Assembly: GCF_015223065.1 (NCBI RefSeq)
Contig: NZ_JADFBY010000001.1
Span: forward strand, 372,001-436,000
Origin: Mucilaginibacter sp. JRF
GTDB lineage: Bacteria; Bacteroidota; Bacteroidia; Sphingobacteriales; Sphingobacteriaceae
Direction of reading: 5' to 3'
DNA length: 64,000 bases
The position numbers and the translations under genes are program-made. The notes under the pieces were generated by a model that was not told where the DNA came from, did not search any database, and worked only from the letters and a program-made list of their open reading frames with translations. Below are positions 27,463 to 37,700 of the stretch, in pieces; position 1 is the first letter of the stretch; every line of letters starts with the position of its first letter.

Positions 27463-27504
27463 CAATGGCATCAGCAAAATAATTGCTGATGCCATTGTCA
27501 TTTT
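27463..27504. terminator. Bidirectional terminator
   Basis: A perfect 14-bp stem is formed by CAATGGCATCAGCA (27463-27476) and TGCTGATGCCATTG (27484-27497), followed by TCATTTT. It lies between the convergent acyltransferase and SDR genes. Confidence 0.88.
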
Positions 27505-28219
27505 AAGGATTATTCGAAAATATCGACCCATTAGCTATCAGGGCTCTGCGGTTCATTTTAAGGATGTCGCGTACCCATTCTGCAAAGTCTTCGGGCTGTA
27601 ATACCGTTTCGGGGTTGCCATTGGTAAGGCCGCCGTTGATGCTCATTTCTGAGGCTATGGTGCTTGGTGTGAGCGTGATCACGCGGATATTTTGCTTGCG
27701 CCATTCGGCCATCATGGATTGCGATAGCGATATCAATGCGGCTTTTGATGCCGCGTAGGCCGACATGTTGCCACCGGCTTTCAAGCCTGCTGTTGATGAT
27801 ACGTTTACAATATCGCCCGCGCCTTTGGCTTGCAAATAAGGGTAAACCGCCTTAGCCGTAAAATAAGGACCAAACAGATTGGTTTTGATCACTTGCTGCC
27901 ACTCATCAGATGGCATGCTTTCTATCGACCCAAAATTGCCGATACCGGCATTGTTGATCAGGATATCTATTCCGCCCAATACCTCAGCCAGTTCAGCTAC
28001 GCTTTTTATAACCGCTTGCTCATCGTCAACACTGCAAACGCTGTAGTATGCCTTAACGTTTAGTGCTTGCAGCTCGGCTAATGTAGCTTTAAGCTTTTCT
28101 TCGTTACGACCTATCAGGCCAATGTGTACGCCCTCCTGAGCCAGCGCTATAGCCACAGCCTTACCCAGACCCTGACCACCGCCGGTTATTATCGCGGTTT
28201 TATCTTTCAAATTACTCAT
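27503..28219 (-). CDS. Short-chain dehydrogenase/reductase (3-ketoacyl-ACP reductase-like)
   Basis: The 238-aa cytoplasmic Rossmann-fold enzyme has the cofactor motif TGGGQGLG near residue 12, NNAG near 88, a catalytic Ser in VNVSSTAG (about 140) and YAASK near 153. GRNEEK at about 37 suggests NADP(H) preference. It resembles FabG-type or general SDR oxidoreductases. In Bacteroidota such single genes are often annotated as 3-ketoacyl-ACP reductase, but no fatty-acid genes surround it. The substrate is therefore open. It lies 26 bases downstream of the OM barrel gene on the same strand. Confidence 0.9.
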   Translation of the reverse strand: MSNLKDKTAIITGGGQGLGKAVAIALAQEGVHIGLIGRNEEKLKATLAELQALNVKAYYSVCSVDDEQAVIKSVAELAEVLGGIDILINNAGIGNFGSIESMPSDEWQQVIKTNLFGPYFTAKAVYPYLQAKGAGDIVNVSSTAGLKAGGNMSAYAASKAALISLSQSMMAEWRKQNIRVITLTPSTIASEMSINGGLTNGNPETVLQPEDFAEWVRDILKMNRRALIANGSIFSNNP

Positions 28220-28245
28220 AATGAATTTTTTACTACGTTAATATT

Positions 28246-28761
28246 TTATATTCCGAAGCCATAAGCCACACGCAAACCCACTACACCGTAGTTGTTTTTT
28301 TGGCCTGAGAAATTCTCGTATTTAACGCCAAAATCCCATGATTTGCCTGCCCAGCCCAATGCCGGTGATAACAGTAATTTGGTGTTATTGCTTTCATTGA
28401 GTTCAAAACCAGCACCGGCTTCGGCACCAAAATATAAGTGCGGCGCGAAAAACGATTTGATACCAACCTTAACCGGTATCATTTGCAGATCAGACAGACC
28501 TGCTATTTCATCTTTCTTGATAAAGTGATAGTAGCCTGAAGTTAATGTTAGTGCAAGATTCTTTTTAAGGCTGTATTGTAACCTTACCGTACCGCCGATC
28601 TGAATGTTATAAAAATCGTTGGCATCACCTGTTGGTAAGCCACCCTCAATGCCAAAGCCTAAACGCCATGGGCCTGGTGCGGTTTGCGCCTTAACGGTGT
28701 TGCTTAAAAAAAGAGTGCTTAGCGCGATTATCGCGGCCAATAGTTTAGTTGATCTGTTCAT
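28246..28761 (-). CDS. Small outer-membrane beta-barrel protein
   Basis: The 171-aa protein has a signal peptide ending near TVKAQ (about residue 25). Alternating beta-strands with aromatic ends follow, for example WRLGFGIEGGLPTG at the first strand and LRVAYGFGI at the C-terminus. The size fits an eight-stranded OmpA-like or OmpW-like barrel with no periplasmic domain. Function unknown. It is upstream of the SDR gene on the same strand with a short gap, so cotranscription is possible though no functional link is evident. Confidence 0.8.
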   Translation of the reverse strand: MNRSTKLLAAIIALSTLFLSNTVKAQTAPGPWRLGFGIEGGLPTGDANDFYNIQIGGTVRLQYSLKKNLALTLTSGYYHFIKKDEIAGLSDLQMIPVKVGIKSFFAPHLYFGAEAGAGFELNESNNTKLLLSPALGWAGKSWDFGVKYENFSGQKNNYGVVGLRVAYGFGI

Positions 28762-28820
28762 GATAGAAAAATTAATAGATTAAACATCAGGTATACTGAC
28801 GGGGAATTAGATTTTAAGAT

Positions 28821-29039
28821 TTATTGTGCTTTTTGAGCCACGGCTACTACCTCGTTTATCAGGTGCTGCGCCATAATAAACTTGTTCAGCACATGGTTTG
28901 TCCAGCTTGCGCCGGTGCGAATAAAGGTATACGATGCGTTGTACATCATAATGCTAACCTCGTTCTCGGTTAGTTTATCAACAGTAAAATAAAATATACG
29001 GTTACCGGTATTGGCTTCAAGTCGCACAGGTTGATTCAT
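28821..29039 (-). CDS. Conserved small protein of unknown function
   Basis: A 72-aa protein starts at ATG 29037-29039 (MNQPVRLEAN). It has no signal peptide and shows a mixed beta/alpha pattern (FYFTVDKLTENEVSIMMY, then helices with HVLNKFIMAQHLINEV). A longer start at 29093 would overlap the hairpin downstream of GH20 and is less likely. A minus-strand TATCTTTG box at 29045-29052 would place the transcription start almost on the ATG, so the message may be leaderless or start slightly further in. No family is recognised. Confidence 0.6.
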   Translation of the reverse strand: MNQPVRLEANTGNRIFYFTVDKLTENEVSIMMYNASYTFIRTGASWTNHVLNKFIMAQHLINEVVAVAQKAQ

Positions 29040-29077
29040 GGCGGCAAAGATAGAATTTACCCCTTTGCTAACAATAA

Positions 29078-29127
29078 GTGCCCGGCAGAGCATTTTTCAA
29101 ATGACATTGAAATGTTCTGCCGGGCAC
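29078..29127 (-). terminator. Hairpin downstream of GH20
   Basis: An 18-bp stem is made of GTGCCCGGCAGAGCATTT (29078-29095) and its inverse (29110-29127) with one mismatch. On the minus strand it follows the GH20 stop codon by 34 bases and is trailed by a moderately T-rich stretch, so it probably ends the GH20 transcript. Confidence 0.7.
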
Positions 29128-29161
29128 CTATTTACGTACCGAAAAAAAATATCAGAAAGTG

Positions 29162-31075
29162 TTATTTTGCTTTAACTATCCTGCTTTTTAATTCGGCAAT
29201 TGGCATAGTTACTACGCGGCCAACCTGTTTTTTGCCTTTGTAGGCAACAACTTTTAGCTGCGTAGCATCAATAGGTACGGTTAGTACGCCGGTATATTTG
29301 GGGTAAAAATTATCGGGGTAGGAGTTATCAAAACTATAGTACAGGTCAAGGCCTGTTACTTCGGATGTTAGCGCTACGTTCAGGCTACCGTCGGTATTCA
29401 TGCCTGCTTTAAAGTCGGGCTCGTAAACGCTTGGCGCGTATTTTATCTCGGCTTCATCAAAACGGGCAAAATGCTGTTCAACCTTGCTGAAAAATGTAGT
29501 AAAATTCTTTTTAGCCGCTGGCGACCATACGCTTTCGGCCAGTGCGAAACCACGTGGCCAGGTCATATACTCGGCCTGGCGAATGTTGTATACCTGCTCT
29601 GTCCATAAGTTGGCTTGTCCGCCTTTTATCAGTTTGGCATCAACGCCTTCAGGTACCGGGTCAAACTCGTAAGTTTTACTCAGGCGAAGGCTGGCATATA
29701 CATGTGGTTCCATCACTTTGTCGCCCTGCATGTAATCAATATAAACATAGGTGGTAGGGCTCATTACTACCTCGTGGCCTAATTTGGCGGCCTGTATACC
29801 GCCATCTACACCACGCCAGCTCATCACTGCGGCATTAGGGCCTATACCACCTTCCAGTATCTCATCCCAACCCATAAATTTTTTGCCTTTTGATTCTACT
29901 ATCTTTTCCAGTCGTTTTTCAAAATAGCTTTGCACTTCTTCCTGTGTTTTCAGGTTTTCGCGCTTCATTAAATCCTTTACGGCATCGCTTTGCTCCCAAA
30001 AGTTTTTGGCGCACTCATCACCACCCAGGTGCATGTACCCAAATGGAAACAGATCGGCTATTTCGCCAACTACCTTATCCAAAAACTGGTAAGTAAATTC
30101 ACCTGCCGGGTTCAAAGTATTATCAACCAATGCCGGGTGACCGGGTTTGCTCCAGTCCATTATCTTTTCTCCTGATCGTACGGTATACTTATCAGCACCA
30201 GCAGTTGCCGATAATTCAGGGTAGGAGGCTACCGCTGCCAAACTATGGCCGGGTACGTCAACCTCGGGCAGTATATTCACAAACCTATCCTGCGCGTATT
30301 TGATCACCTCGCGTATGTCATCCTGCGTGTAATATCCACCATAATTACGTGGTTCTTCCGGCTTTGGCGGAATAAAATCGCCGAACGTACCTTCACGTTT
30401 TACATTATAAGCGCCAACGGTTGTCAGTTTCGGGAAACTCTTTATCTCGATACGCCAGCCCTCATCATCAGTTAAATGCCAGTGAAACAGGTTTAGCTTG
30501 TATTTGGCCATATTGTCTATGTAGCTCATTACCTCCTTTTTGGTAAAGAAGTGGCGTGATACGTCGAACATCAAGCCTCTCCATCCAAAGCGCGGGTAAT
30601 CGGTTATCTCAACCGCGGGTACTGTCCACTTAACACCCGTTACTACATCTTTACTTTCTATCTCTTTCGGAAGCAGCTGAAACAAGGTCTGCAAACCATA
30701 AAATAATCCGGCCTCGGTATTGGCTCTTATGTTTACACCTTTAGCTGTTGATGACAGGTAGTATCCCTCGTTACCAATAACAGTATCAGCCGTTTTATTT
30801 AAACTCAGCTTGATGGCGGCGGCAGGGGCAACAGCCTTTACGCGAACCATTTTACCTGTAGCGGCCGAAAATTTCTTCTTTAACAAATCAAGCACCGGTG
30901 CCATTTTTTCGCTGGTGGGGGCTTGCACTGTTAACTCCTTGGGTAAAATAAACTGCCCGGTGTGTGGGGTTAGTTTTACAGGTTCGGGGATGATGGCTAT
31001 ACCGGTTTTTGTTTGAGCCATAGTTGCCGTTTGTAATAAACAGCATACGGTCAGGATAGATAATACTTTATTCAT
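29162..31075 (-). CDS. GH20 beta-N-acetylhexosaminidase
   Basis: The 637-aa secreted enzyme has a signal peptide ending near TMAQ (about 21). A GH20 N-terminal alpha/beta domain (about 25-155) precedes the catalytic TIM barrel (about 160-510). The catalytic pair Asp353-Glu354 is in HLGGDECAK, and FHWHLTDDEGWR (about 197-208) is the conserved substrate-binding stretch. A C-terminal beta-domain of about 100 residues follows. GH20 enzymes remove terminal beta-GlcNAc or GalNAc by substrate-assisted catalysis, from chitin oligomers or glycoproteins. It may act together with the GH18 and GH76 enzymes 6-8 kb away. Confidence 0.94.
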   Translation of the reverse strand: MNKVLSILTVCCLLQTATMAQTKTGIAIIPEPVKLTPHTGQFILPKELTVQAPTSEKMAPVLDLLKKKFSAATGKMVRVKAVAPAAAIKLSLNKTADTVIGNEGYYLSSTAKGVNIRANTEAGLFYGLQTLFQLLPKEIESKDVVTGVKWTVPAVEITDYPRFGWRGLMFDVSRHFFTKKEVMSYIDNMAKYKLNLFHWHLTDDEGWRIEIKSFPKLTTVGAYNVKREGTFGDFIPPKPEEPRNYGGYYTQDDIREVIKYAQDRFVNILPEVDVPGHSLAAVASYPELSATAGADKYTVRSGEKIMDWSKPGHPALVDNTLNPAGEFTYQFLDKVVGEIADLFPFGYMHLGGDECAKNFWEQSDAVKDLMKRENLKTQEEVQSYFEKRLEKIVESKGKKFMGWDEILEGGIGPNAAVMSWRGVDGGIQAAKLGHEVVMSPTTYVYIDYMQGDKVMEPHVYASLRLSKTYEFDPVPEGVDAKLIKGGQANLWTEQVYNIRQAEYMTWPRGFALAESVWSPAAKKNFTTFFSKVEQHFARFDEAEIKYAPSVYEPDFKAGMNTDGSLNVALTSEVTGLDLYYSFDNSYPDNFYPKYTGVLTVPIDATQLKVVAYKGKKQVGRVVTMPIAELKSRIVKAK

Positions 31076-31365
31076 AAGCGCTTAAGTAAATTAAATGGTG
31101 AGGACATTGCAATTTAATCTTTTTAAATAATTTAAGAAGGGTTTTTGAAAATCAAATCATACATAGGCTCAACATATATATTATCCGTCAATATCTATAT
31201 ATTATAAGTTGTTTTGCCTGATGTAGTATCAGCTCTTAAGTTGTTAGGTATCAGCAATGCACAGTTTTGGCTCAATATTAAATATGCAGAGTAGGTATGT
31301 TAATAATGATCTATATTTAATATTTGATTATAAACCGATTAATAAGCTAAACTTATTGTGTTGTT
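31076..31365. other. AT-rich divergent intergenic region
   Basis: The 290 bases separate GH20 (minus) from the NHL-repeat lipoprotein (plus). The sequence is very AT-rich with repeated TATAT tracts near 31170-31205. Promoters for both genes should lie here, but no full TAnnTTTG box is seen and no ORF or RNA is supported. Confidence 0.4.
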
Positions 31366-32403
31366 ATGAAAGCGAAAATCACAGTTTGGGTACTGATGGC
31401 TTTAGTTTGCGGTGCCATTGGTTGCAAAAAAGCAAGTGAACTTGATCCCGGAGATAGCGATAGTGAGTTGCGTGCCGCGGCTACCTCGCCCACACTTAAT
31501 CAGGTTTCAACTATAGCGGGTGCTTACTACACCAGCGGATCAACATTGGTTGATGGTGTTGGTGCTGATGCCCGTTTTTTGTACACCGCCGGTATCCAGT
31601 TAACTGATGATGGTAATATGTACATAGCTGATGGTAATGATGGCGTTATACGTAAACTATCGTTAATTACAAACGCGGTATCAACCATAACATTACCAGC
31701 TGCGCCAAGCGGCGAGCAAATGTTGAGCGCGGCATATGTTGGTGTTGCCAAAAACGGAACTATTAATGTGATAACCTATAGTAACCAGAATAGCGATTTC
31801 CCGGAGGCATGGATATTTAAGCCCGGTCAACCCGCATTTGTGTATACCTCTTACTATGCCAGCTATCGTAATTTGGTTAAAGACCCATATGCTGAAGATT
31901 TTTGGTGCACCAGAGGTTACAGCGCGGTAAAATTTAAAACCAATAGCAATAACGAATATGTGGGTACTGATGCGATAGGTTTTGATGCCGACTCGATATA
32001 TATAGAGCACGGGGCACATGCCTCTTTCTCGGCCATGTGTATAGGCTATAATAAGGTAAAGTATTTTTCGGACGGACAATATCTATACAAATTCACCCCG
32101 GGCGGTGTATCACAACGCATATTTAAGGAGCAGCTTGGTGTAGAAGGATTTACCAATGTGCGAAATATGGTGATCAATAAAGATGGCCGCACCATGTATA
32201 TCGTCGATGCCGGTTACATCAGGCGCATAGATCAAGGGAAAATTACCACCATTGCAGGCCCAAACGGGTTTAATGATAACCGTGATGGCAAGGGCAGGCA
32301 GGCCGATGTGCATGCCTCTTGCTTAGCGCTATCAAAGGATGAAGGCACTTTGTACTTTTCAGATTATCAGGCTAAAACTATCCGTAAGATCATTTTGAGA
32401 TGA
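31366..32403 (+). CDS. NHL-repeat beta-propeller lipoprotein
   Basis: The 345-aa lipoprotein has a lipobox near GAIGC (Cys20). NHL-type repeats form a propeller: DARFLYTAGIQLTDDGNMYIADGNDG (split between about 65 and 90), and a last repeat with GKGRQADVHASCLALSKDEGTLYFSDY near 305-335. NHL propellers on the Bacteroidota surface usually bind ligands or act as scaffolds, and no catalytic residues are evident. It stands alone between a divergent GH20 gene and a bidirectional terminator. A role in glycan binding near GH20 is only a guess. Confidence 0.8.
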   Translation: MKAKITVWVLMALVCGAIGCKKASELDPGDSDSELRAAATSPTLNQVSTIAGAYYTSGSTLVDGVGADARFLYTAGIQLTDDGNMYIADGNDGVIRKLSLITNAVSTITLPAAPSGEQMLSAAYVGVAKNGTINVITYSNQNSDFPEAWIFKPGQPAFVYTSYYASYRNLVKDPYAEDFWCTRGYSAVKFKTNSNNEYVGTDAIGFDADSIYIEHGAHASFSAMCIGYNKVKYFSDGQYLYKFTPGGVSQRIFKEQLGVEGFTNVRNMVINKDGRTMYIVDAGYIRRIDQGKITTIAGPNGFNDNRDGKGRQADVHASCLALSKDEGTLYFSDYQAKTIRKIILR

Positions 32404-32454
32404 TCTTTGATCGGATGTTATCCAATGACAAGCATGATATGAAATTATGAGTGA

Positions 32455-32500
32455 CATTTACTATCAGGTAAAAAAATTAAGGTTTACCTGATAGTAAATG
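32455..32500. terminator. Bidirectional terminator after the NHL lipoprotein
   Basis: A perfect 18-bp stem is formed by CATTTACTATCAGGTAAA (32455-32472) and its exact inverse (32483-32500). The loop is A-rich and T-rich sequence follows. It lies between the NHL gene and the small convergent ORF at 32521, which supports that ORF being expressed. Confidence 0.85.
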
Positions 32501-32520
32501 CTTGGTTTTTAGTTTGAAGG

Positions 32521-32709
32521 CTACAGTATGGCCACGTCAAATATCGATGTGAAAACTTGCTTGCCATTATACTTTACCCATATATTGATAAATCCAATGC
32601 AATCATAACCTAAAAACTCCACAACTGGATTTTCCTCATTAAACCCGGCGAAAGCTTTGCCAATGTATTTAAGTTCCAGACCTTCAATTAGTTTTTCTTT
32701 GATGCTCAT
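32521..32709 (-). CDS. Small hypothetical protein
   Basis: A 62-aa ORF with no signal peptide or recognised family, containing acidic and aromatic residues (VEFLGYDCIGFINIWVKYNG). It is convergent with the NHL gene and ends 20 bases from a perfect bidirectional terminator, which is the main reason to treat it as real. No promoter box is evident upstream. Confidence 0.45.
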   Translation of the reverse strand: MSIKEKLIEGLELKYIGKAFAGFNEENPVVEFLGYDCIGFINIWVKYNGKQVFTSIFDVAIL

Positions 32710-32882
32710 AAAAAGGAATTTAAAAGTTGATTTTTATTGAACTATTAAACTGTATGTTCAAAGTGTGTAATTAAGATTGATATAAAGTTTATGGTCCTGT
32801 TTATCTTGTAGTGACCATGAAGAAATATGAATGCCTCGCGCATCATATCTAATAAAATTTATACGGATAACTTAATGTATTA

Positions 32883-33251
32883 TCAAATTCGCAGATAAAG
32901 AGAAAATGCCTTAAAAAAGAAAATTATAGCATTTGAAGACTCAGATAATTTTAGACTTGAAATTAGTATAACCGATTGTTTAAACAAACTATCGGTATAT
33001 AAAAGGGTTGCGCCAATAGGATGTTTGTCTGAAAAAGATCTGTTTAAAACAGTTTTACAAATTTTAGGAACAACTACTATTGCATACCCTGATTTATCGT
33101 AACCTTTCGGGATCAGCTTTCCGTTAATAGGTTGTTTTTCTTTATAGAAAAATCGTTTAGGAGTAAGAAACTGCACATGGCCTATTACAATGCATAAGTA
33201 TCCCGCAACAAGCAGAATAACTTTTAAACGTTGTAATTTCTGGATCGGCAT
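32883..33251 (-). CDS. Hypothetical protein with N-terminal membrane segment
   Basis: A 122-aa ORF starting MPIQKLQRLK, followed by a hydrophobic helix (about 10-27, VILLVAGYLCIVIGHV) and a basic, Lys-rich soluble part. It looks like a small membrane-anchored protein. No family is recognised. It lies in an AT-rich, gene-poor stretch and may be a remnant or a poorly conserved orphan gene. Confidence 0.4.
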   Translation of the reverse strand: MPIQKLQRLKVILLVAGYLCIVIGHVQFLTPKRFFYKEKQPINGKLIPKGYDKSGYAIVVVPKICKTVLNRSFSDKHPIGATLLYTDSLFKQSVILISSLKLSESSNAIIFFFKAFSLYLRI

Positions 33252-33681
33252 TATTGCAAGGTAAAAATAGATGTGCTTGATAAATTGTCTATAACGAGTT
33301 TGTTACAATTGAATTGTGCCGATTAATTAATAAGCCGTAAATCAAACACCCGTTCTGTTTACGGTATTGATGTTGGGTAAACTTTGCTTGCATTATGTCG
33401 GCCAATTTATATAAGACCTGATCAACGGGATATTCGGAATTTCATAAAAGCGTTAGTAAAGTATATAATAAAGAAAGGGATATAAATAAAACCAGGTATT
33501 TAAACATGTTAGGAATAATTGATAGCACAATGTAATGAAGTTAACAGCTGAATATGTAGTGAGAAAGCGGGTTGTTACCAAATTGCCCCTAAATAATAAA
33601 ATTGGTATTCAAGCAAAGTTTGGCTGCCTGCCATCTGAGTATAAGAACACTAAAAATGTACTTTAATAAAATCAGAGAAAC
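33252..33681. other. Gene-poor AT-rich stretch
   Basis: The 430 bases carry no convincing gene. A 43-codon ORF runs from ATG 33535 to TAA 33664-33666 on the plus strand, beginning MKLTAEYVVRK; it has no other support and is not called as a gene. No tRNA, repeat array or strong hairpin was seen. Confidence 0.4.
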
Positions 33682-34572
33682 CTAAGCAATACTAACGAGC
33701 CCATTGTTTATTTCCCTGTATTTCTTTCGGTAATCAAATGGAGTTTCGCCTTTCAATGCCTTAAACTGTTTGTTAAAGTTAGACAGGGTAGGATAGCCGA
33801 TCTTAAAGGCGATGTGGCTAATGGGTATATTCTCGTCGAGCAAAAGCTTGCAGGCGTGGTCTATCCTAACATCTTTCACAAATTCAGAGAATGATTTATT
33901 TACCCTCGATTTAAAAAATCTGCTGAATGATGTAGGAGCCATATTCACAAGATCGGCGGCGGATTCAAGTGTAATGTTGGCCTGAAAATTACGCATCACA
34001 AACTCGTAAATATTATTCATCCGTGTGTTCGCTTTGTCGTTCGGCATGGTCGAAAACGGAGTTTGTGATAATAGCGTACAGTCATTTGATTCGGCGATCA
34101 GTTTTAGGATTTTTAATAACTGAATAATGCTGTCAAGCCCGCTCATTGATAATAGCTGGATAAGCATATTCTTTACTTCAGCATTTGTTTGTCCGGTAAC
34201 CTCAACTCCCATTAATGATTTATCGAACAGGTTTTTTAGCTTTTCAAATTCTTCATTCCCAATGGTATCTGTCAAAAAATGCTCACTCATGTAAAGTACT
34301 ATGCCGCTGGTTTGTAGTGAGGTTCTGGCATCGAAGTATTCTTTATCGCTGCGCCAAAGGTGCGGAACATTAGGGCCAAGAAACACGATATCGCCCTCGT
34401 TAAATGATTTAATATTATCGCCAATAAACCTCGTTCCCCGGCCTTCAACCACATAAAAAAGTTGGTACTCCGGGTGAGCATGAATGTGCGGATCAAAGTA
34501 ATGCGATTGCAGATGCTGTATAACAAATGATCTGTTTTGCGGTATCGGGCTCTTATTGATTATGCTTTTCAT
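33682..34572 (-). CDS. AraC family transcriptional regulator with cupin sensor
   Basis: About 296 aa. The N-terminal cupin (about 1-140) contains HIHAHPEYQLFYVVEGRGT and GDIVFLGPNVPHLW, typical of sugar-sensing AraC proteins. The C-terminal pair of helix-turn-helix motifs (about 195-290) ends with SHIAFKIGYPTLSNFNKQFK and GETPFDYRKKY. ATG 34570-34572 was preferred to the start 39 bases upstream. It is divergent from the large ThuA-propeller gene (133 bases between starts) and is the natural candidate to control the 34.7-43.1 kb operon in response to a sugar. The inducer is unknown. Confidence 0.9.
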   Translation of the reverse strand: MKSIINKSPIPQNRSFVIQHLQSHYFDPHIHAHPEYQLFYVVEGRGTRFIGDNIKSFNEGDIVFLGPNVPHLWRSDKEYFDARTSLQTSGIVLYMSEHFLTDTIGNEEFEKLKNLFDKSLMGVEVTGQTNAEVKNMLIQLLSMSGLDSIIQLLKILKLIAESNDCTLLSQTPFSTMPNDKANTRMNNIYEFVMRNFQANITLESAADLVNMAPTSFSRFFKSRVNKSFSEFVKDVRIDHACKLLLDENIPISHIAFKIGYPTLSNFNKQFKALKGETPFDYRKKYREINNGLVSIA

Positions 34573-34705
34573 ATATCTAAAATATGAAGATATACACAAT
34601 GTTGAATACAAGAAAATGTTATAATATAGTCTATTTTGGGTAAAAATGAGTAAGGATGATTAATTAATAATTTAGATAATTGTTATGCCAATATTATAAC
34701 CAACT

Positions 34706-37700
34706 ATGAGATCAATCGTCCGGATCATTTCAGGAGCCTTATTATTATTTGTGTTCAGCTGCTCTACAAAGGTGCTTACCTCAAAACCGCAGGTAGCGCA
34801 AGTTGCTGAACAGGTATCAGAAATTGTGCCCCGCCGTGCCGAGGTGCTGTTTCTTGGTAACACTTCCAAACATCACGACTCCTACAAATACGCGCCCATG
34901 CTGGCTTCGGCGGTTTTTAAGAGCGGCATCAATATAACTTATACCGATGAGCTGAGCGATCTGAATACCGAAAATCTGGCAAAATACGATGCCCTGGTTA
35001 TCTACGCCAATTATGATACTATTGGAAAAGCCGAAGAAAACGCGCTTCGCGCGTTTGTTGAAGGGGGCAAAGGGTTGGTGCCATTGCATTGTGCTTCGTA
35101 TTGTTTCCGTAATTCAGATTGGTATGTAAAAGCGGTTGGTGGTCAGTTTAAAACGCATACAACCGGTAAGTTTCCTGCTGTAATAGTGGATAGCAAGCAT
35201 CCGGTAATGAAGGATATAAGTGCCTTTGAAACCTGGGATGAAACCTATGTGCACGATAAAATAAATCCCGACAAAACGGTGCTTACCGAAAGGGTAGAGG
35301 GAGATCATCATGAACCTTACACCTGGGTGCGCCAGCAGGGATCGGGACGTGTATTTTATACCGCCTACGGCCATAACGATAGTACCTGGACCAATAAGGA
35401 ATTTTTAAAACTGGTTAAAAATGGCATATTCTGGGCTTTGGGCGATAAGGTTATCAGCCAGGTAAACGCGTTGCAGGTTCCGCAAGGCACATATACTGAT
35501 GCCAAAATTCCTAATTATGAAAAGAGAGATCCGGCACCAAAATTCCAGGCGCCTTTTTCTTCGGCAGAATCACAAAAACTCATACAGGTACCGGTTGATT
35601 TCAAGATCGAGCTTTTCGCCGCCGAGCCCGACATAATCAACCCCATAGCCATGGCATGGGATGAAAGGGGACGTTTATGGGTGATAGAAACTATTGATTA
35701 TCCTAACGAGATCAGAACAGATGACGGCACCGGCGTTGATCGCATAAAAATATGTGAAGATACCGACGGTGATGGCAAGGCGGATAAGTTCACCATTTTT
35801 GCTGATAAGCTGAATATACCCACCAGTATTGTATTTGCCAACGGCGGAGTGATTGTTGCGCAGGCGCCTGATTTTATATTTCTTAAAGATACTAACGGGG
35901 ATGATAAGGCTGATGTACGCGAAAAGATAATAACCGGCTGGGGCAAAAGTGATACCCATGCCGGTCCATCAAACTTGAAATATGGTTTTGATAACAAAAT
36001 TTGGGGTGTACTTGGTTATTCAGGTTTTAGTGGAGCTATAGGCGGCAAGCAAATGAAATTCGGGCAAGGTGTTTACAATTTCACTGCTGATGGTAAACAG
36101 CTGGAGTTTTTAGGGGCAACCAGCAACAATACATGGGGGCTGGGTTTTTCGGAGGAGAACGATGTGTTCATATCTACAGCTAACAACACGCATAGTGCTT
36201 TCTTTGGGCTGCCTGCCCGTTATGCGGTTGAAAGTACCGGCACAAAAACAGATCAGCAATCAGTTAAAAAGCTTGATGGGCATTATGATATGCACGTAGT
36301 GTTCCCTAACCTGCGGCAGGTTGATGTTTTTGGCGGATTTACCGCGGCGGCGGGGCACAATCTGTACACGGCACGTAATTATCCAAAAAACTACTGGAAC
36401 CGTATAGCCTTTGTTTGCGAGCCAACCGGCCGGGTTGTGCATCAGGCAATCTTAAAACAGGATGGAGCCGGTTTTACCGAAGCTGATGGCTGGAATTTTG
36501 TAGCCAGCGCCGACGAATGGGTTGGCCCGGTACAGGCCGAGGTTGGTCCGGATGGTGCCGTTTGGGTAGCCGATTGGTATGACTTTATTATTCAGCACAA
36601 CCCAACACCTCGCGGTTTTGAGAACGGCAAGGGCAATGCCTATATCAATCCGTTGCGAGATCATGATAAAGGACGCATTTACCGCATTGTATACAAAAAT
36701 GCTAAACCTTATACACCTATCAAATTATCTAAAAATGATATCCCCGGCTTGCTTAAGGCGCTCGAAAACGATAACATGTTTTGGAGGATGACAGCGCAGC
36801 GCTTATTGGTTGAAGCCAATAATGCTGAAGCTATACCCGGTCTGCTTAATACCATAAACAGCAAACAACAGGATGAATTAGGTTTATCCGGAGCAGCCGT
36901 GCACGCTTTATGGGTGTTGAAAGGCATTGGCGCCATTAATGATAACAACGCGCAGGTTATGCCATCGGTTTATGCCGCGCTAAAGCATCCGGCGGCGGCA
37001 GTACGTAAAGCGGCAGTGCAGGTATTGCCTGTATCAAATGCCGCTTTGCAAGAGATAGTTAAAGCAAATTTATTAAGTGATGCTGATGGCCGGGTACGTG
37101 CCGCCTCCATACTTGTATTAGCCGACCATGCCGCTAACGCTGAGATTGGTAGTATGATATATGGTGCTGCTAATGATGAAGGTAATATTAAAGATGAATG
37201 GATAAGCAAAGCCTTGCAGGCAGCAGCCGTAAAACATAAGGCTGGTTATTTAGCTGCGTATACTAAAAAGAGCGCATCGGCAGGCACGCTTAATAAAAGC
37301 ATTTATAATACTATCCGGCAAACCGGCAAATCCGGCAATAGTGCCATCGCTAAGAAATCAACATCAGCTTTGCCGGCGATCACTATAAATTTAAAGGTGG
37401 TAGAGCATGTTATGCAGTTTGATAAAAAGCTCATCACGGTTAAGGCCGGTCAAAAGGTTATCCTCAATTTTGAGAACCCCGATTTTATGCAGCATAACTG
37501 GGTATTGATAAAGGCGGGTACCACCAGCATTGTTGGCGCAGCTGCCGATGAACTGGCCCGCGATCCGAAAGGAGCGGATAAGAATTACGTGCCTCAGATA
37601 CCTGAAGTACTGAAAGCTTCGGCGCTGCTTAATCCGCAGCAAAAGGTAACTATTGAATTTACAGCGCCCGAACAACCAGGGTCATACCCTTACCTATGCA

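Noticed and set aside
33535..33666. 43-codon ORF beginning MKLTAEYVVRK
   Set aside because: No promoter, partner or known family; chance ORF is likely in this AT-rich gap.
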